NCBI GenBank assembly: GCA_003512955.1
Contig: DOTG01000040.1
Span: 191,677 to 255,676 of the forward strand
Origin: Marinilabiliales bacterium
Lineage (GTDB): Bacteria; Bacteroidota; Bacteroidia; Bacteroidales; SZUA-534
DNA length: 64,000 nt
Reading direction: 5' to 3'
How positions within the stretch are numbered: position 1 is the stretch's first letter; every line of letters starts with the position of its first letter. Made by a program: the position numbers and the translations under genes. Of the stretch, positions 61,540 through 64,000 are shown piece after piece. The notes below the pieces were generated by a model. The model worked only from the letters and a program-made list of their open reading frames with translations, was not told where the DNA came from and searched no databases.

Positions 61540-62397
61540 TTGGTAAATAACATTCAATTTATAGACAAGTCTTTTTCGATTAAAAATATTGCAAATTATC
61601 ATTTGTCCCTTCAGCTAACACTGAAGGGATTTTCTTTTTGCATCCTCGACCGGGAACGCAACAAATTCATCGCTTTTGGAAACCATTTGTTCCCAAAAAT
61701 TTCACAATTTAAGGTATTGGCACCTGAGGTAGAAAGCATCTTACAAAAAGATACTAATTTGAATTTACCTTACCAACATGTAAAACTGTTGTTTGCCACC
61801 CCAAAATTTACGTTTATCCCATCGTCCCTATTCGATCCCAATACGGTTCAACAAGTTTTCGGGTTCAATCATAAAATAGGAACGAACGAAATCATGCTTC
61901 AGAATTTCGTTTATGGAAATTCGTCGTATGTGGTTTATGCCATTCCATCGGGTATTAAATCCGTTTTTGAGCAACAATACCCGGCCATAAAAATTTATCA
62001 CCAATCGTGCCCATTAATTGAAGAGGTGTTGTTGAAATTCAAACTCTCTGAATCAAAACTTCAGGTTTTTGTAAATGTATATCCCGATTTCTTCGATTTT
62101 GCGGTGTTGGATCAGGGGGAACTAAAGCTTTTTAATTCCTTTGCCTATCAATCGGTGAACGATTTTCAATATTTTATATTGAATTCCTTCGACCAGATGG
62201 GGCTATCGCCATCGCAGGTTCCACTCAATATTTCGGGGATGATTGCAAAAGATGATTCCAAACTGGAACAGATTAAAAAATACATCAAAACCATCGAATA
62301 TTTGAACAAACCCGCTCATTTCGATTACAGTTATGGTTTTCAGGAAATTCCCGAACATTATTTTACACACATGATAAACCTTTACCAATGCGGATAA
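61540..62397 (+). CDS. DUF3822 family protein
   Basis: A 285-residue protein with an actin/ASKHA-like strand pattern at each half: YHLSLQLTLKGFSFCILDRE near the start and LQVFVNVYPDFFDFAVLDQG near residue 180, ending HFDYSYGFQEIPEHYFTHM. The start is TTG at 61540, 18 bases after the previous stop; no ATG fits better. Its end overlaps rsmD by 10 bases, the usual pairing in Bacteroidota. Function unproven, perhaps linked to ribosome methylation. Confidence 0.82.
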   Translation: MVNNIQFIDKSFSIKNIANYHLSLQLTLKGFSFCILDRERNKFIAFGNHLFPKISQFKVLAPEVESILQKDTNLNLPYQHVKLLFATPKFTFIPSSLFDPNTVQQVFGFNHKIGTNEIMLQNFVYGNSSYVVYAIPSGIKSVFEQQYPAIKIYHQSCPLIEEVLLKFKLSESKLQVFVNVYPDFFDFAVLDQGELKLFNSFAYQSVNDFQYFILNSFDQMGLSPSQVPLNISGMIAKDDSKLEQIKKYIKTIEYLNKPAHFDYSYGFQEIPEHYFTHMINLYQCG

Positions 62398-62921
62398 TCA
62401 GCGGAAAATACCGGAAAAAAAATATTGTTCCTCCTAAAAATTTCAGGGCCCGTCCGACCACCGACATGGCTAAAGAAAGCCTTTTTAACATCATTGAAAA
62501 TGAATTTGAGGTAGAATCGCTCAAAGTGCTCGATCTTTTCGGAGGAACAGGCAGCATCAGCTACGAATTTGCTTCAAGAGGCTGTAACGACATCACTTGC
62601 GTGGAATTGAATTTCAATCACTATTCATTCATTAAAAAAATGATAGGAGAATTGAAAATGGATTCCCAGATTCAACTTATAAAAGCCAATGTTTTTAGCT
62701 ATTTGAGCAAATGCGGAAGCACTTTTGATTTAATATTTGCTGATCCTCCGTATGACTTAGAAGGCATAGAAACCTTACCTGATTTGATATTTAAGCATAA
62801 TTTACTGACCCCTGAAGGAGTATTTATTTTGGAACATTCCAAAAACAAATCCTTCGAAATACATACACATTTTCATTTGCAAAAGAATTATGGAAGTGTG
62901 AACTTCAGCTTCTTTAGATAA
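62388..62921 (+). CDS. rsmD: 16S rRNA (guanine(966)-N2)-methyltransferase
   Basis: A 177-residue SAM-dependent methyltransferase. RIISGKYRKKNIVPPKNFRA and RPTTDMAKESLFNIIENEFE open it, KVLDLFGGTGSISYEFASRG is the SAM-binding motif I, and LIFADPPYDLEGI is the DPPY catalytic motif. It methylates G966 of 16S rRNA during 30S assembly. The ATG overlaps the DUF3822 stop. Confidence 0.94.
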   Translation: MRIISGKYRKKNIVPPKNFRARPTTDMAKESLFNIIENEFEVESLKVLDLFGGTGSISYEFASRGCNDITCVELNFNHYSFIKKMIGELKMDSQIQLIKANVFSYLSKCGSTFDLIFADPPYDLEGIETLPDLIFKHNLLTPEGVFILEHSKNKSFEIHTHFHLQKNYGSVNFSFFR

Positions 62922-62925
62922 TACC

Positions 62926-63882
62926 ATGGCTATCTGGACTCAATATTTTTTCCCGGTTTTCAATGCAGTTTTCATTATTCTGATGGTTGCCCTGCTAAGT
63001 GGTATTTTGGTCCGGAAGAATATTTTAGTCGATAGCCATATCGAAGGATTGTCGCATATCTTGGTTCTTATACTCTTACCCTGCCTTTCCTTCTCAAAAA
63101 TTATCCAGTATTTTAAACCTGAAGAATCGGAATATTGGTGGTTACTACCAATAACTGCATTAGCCATGATTGGCCTGGGGATGCTAATTTCAGGGATTTT
63201 TTATGCAAGAAAATTAAACGTTAATAAGAAATTCATTGCCATTTCGTCGTTCATGAACGCCAATTATATGGTTTTGCCTATTGGTCAACTGGCTTTTGCC
63301 GACCAGTTTGATCAGTTTGCGGCTTATACTTTTTTATTTGTGTTGGGCGTAAATCCCGCTTTATGGAGTGTGGGAAAATACTTGATTACGGATAGGACGG
63401 AACAAAAATTTTCGATTAAACAGCTGATGACTCCGCCATTTAGTGCCATTATTCTGGCAGTTGTATTGGTATTATTGGGGCTGCATCCCTACATTCCCCA
63501 CCTGGTGATTGAATCCATCGACTTTATCGGGCAGGCAGCAGTTCCTGCAGCCACATTGGTTTTAGGGGCCACCATCGGTTCGGTTTCATTGCGTAAGTTA
63601 CCTCCCATTTCCGATATTTTAAAAGTAATCAGTACCAAACTTTTTTTCCTGCCACTCATCACCATCATCATTTTAAAGGGAACCCATATTCTTGACTCAA
63701 ATCCTCTGTTGGCTGACTTAATTGTGATAGAAGCGGCAGTAGCACCTGCTTCAAATCTGGTTGTTCAGGTTCGGAAGTATGGCGGCGATGGCCAAAATGT
63801 GGGTTACTTAATGTTCATTTCTTATGTGGTGTGTTTGTTAACCATTCCAGCCTGGTTCTCCTTATGGAAGTTACTAAACTAA
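62926..63882 (+). CDS. AEC (auxin efflux carrier)-family transporter
   Basis: A 318-residue membrane protein with ten TM helices in two halves: FNAVFIILMVALLSGILVRK, ILVLILLPCLSFSKIIQYF, and ISSFMNANYMVLPIGQLAFA for the first; GQAAVPAATLVLGATIGSVS and LIVIEAAVAPASNLVVQVRK for the second. The family exports organic acids or hormones by secondary transport; the substrate here is unknown. It starts 4 bases after rsmD, so the two are cotranscribed. The last 118 bases of the window hold no gene. Confidence 0.85.
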   Translation: MAIWTQYFFPVFNAVFIILMVALLSGILVRKNILVDSHIEGLSHILVLILLPCLSFSKIIQYFKPEESEYWWLLPITALAMIGLGMLISGIFYARKLNVNKKFIAISSFMNANYMVLPIGQLAFADQFDQFAAYTFLFVLGVNPALWSVGKYLITDRTEQKFSIKQLMTPPFSAIILAVVLVLLGLHPYIPHLVIESIDFIGQAAVPAATLVLGATIGSVSLRKLPPISDILKVISTKLFFLPLITIIILKGTHILDSNPLLADLIVIEAAVAPASNLVVQVRKYGGDGQNVGYLMFISYVVCLLTIPAWFSLWKLLN

Positions 63883-64000
63883 GAGCCCGTATCAAAAAAG
63901 CAATTGGTACATATCACATCTTATTATTAACTATCTTATTTTGTGCTGTTTAGTAAATCACACGCTTGGTGTTTGAATAATTAGTCGCTCCTTAACAAAG

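Overview
The window looks like a chromosome segment of a Bacteroidota bacterium, probably of the Marinilabiliales/Bacteroidales type. Supporting signs are TAnnTTTG promoter boxes, type IX secretion sorting domains, SPII lipoproteins, a menaquinone cluster and the DUF3822-rsmD pair. No rRNA, tRNA, CRISPR array, integrase or complete transposase was seen.

Layout. (1) 1-5215 is housekeeping: acyl-CoA ligase (cut by the window edge), HEAT-like protein, VOC protein, DHOD-like protein, YggS and DUF1015. (2) 5216-24805 is an accessory island of about 19.6 kb with its recognisable genes all on the minus strand. It separates the DUF1015 gene from serA-serC, which are usually its neighbours in this phylum. 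Its 5.4-10.7 kb part is a row of small genes separated by palindromic, attC-like elements, with beheaded gene fragments and a dead REP-type transposase. Its 11.2-22.5 kb part is a defence-like block: RavA-like MoxR ATPase, ViaA-like VWA protein, AbiH-like protein and a 1904-residue KAP-like membrane NTPase. It ends in 1.5 kb of repeats (22.5-24.7 kb region), including a 42-bp minisatellite. (3) 24834-26916 is serA-serC. (4) 27361-33502 is a second accessory stretch: a J-like membrane protein with a lost HPD motif, a decayed gene, a secreted lipase, a PD-(D/E)XK nuclease, a lipoprotein and a WYL regulator. (5) 33622-39978 holds gcvT, two T9SS cargo proteins (one a GH5 enzyme), a cyclase-like protein and tag. 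(6) 40226-45218 is menD, menF, a hotdog thioesterase, idi and a DUF116 gene, all on one strand. (7) 45385-49909 is a sulfur module: a YeeE/YedE transporter split over two genes, three rhodanese proteins (two without the catalytic Cys) and a lipoprotein. (8) 50-54 kb holds a truncated ParE remnant, a POT transporter, an outer-membrane protein and a DUF6544-like gene bracketed by direct repeats. (9) 54388-63882 holds a hemerythrin/LuxR pair, a two-component system, a DMT transporter, a RecD-like helicase, DUF3822-rsmD and an AEC transporter.

The best candidates for undescribed biology are: the overlapping pair at 8081-9578, whose facing termini share a short glycine/asparagine-rich motif with a two-TM partner (possible homotypic, amyloid-like signalling); the giant KAP-like NTPase, with membrane segments and a predicted external domain between Walker A and Walker B; and the cassette-like array, whose spacer repeats carry the 3' end of an unknown gene found intact at 22636-23337. 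All functional statements come from reading motifs by eye; no database search was run.
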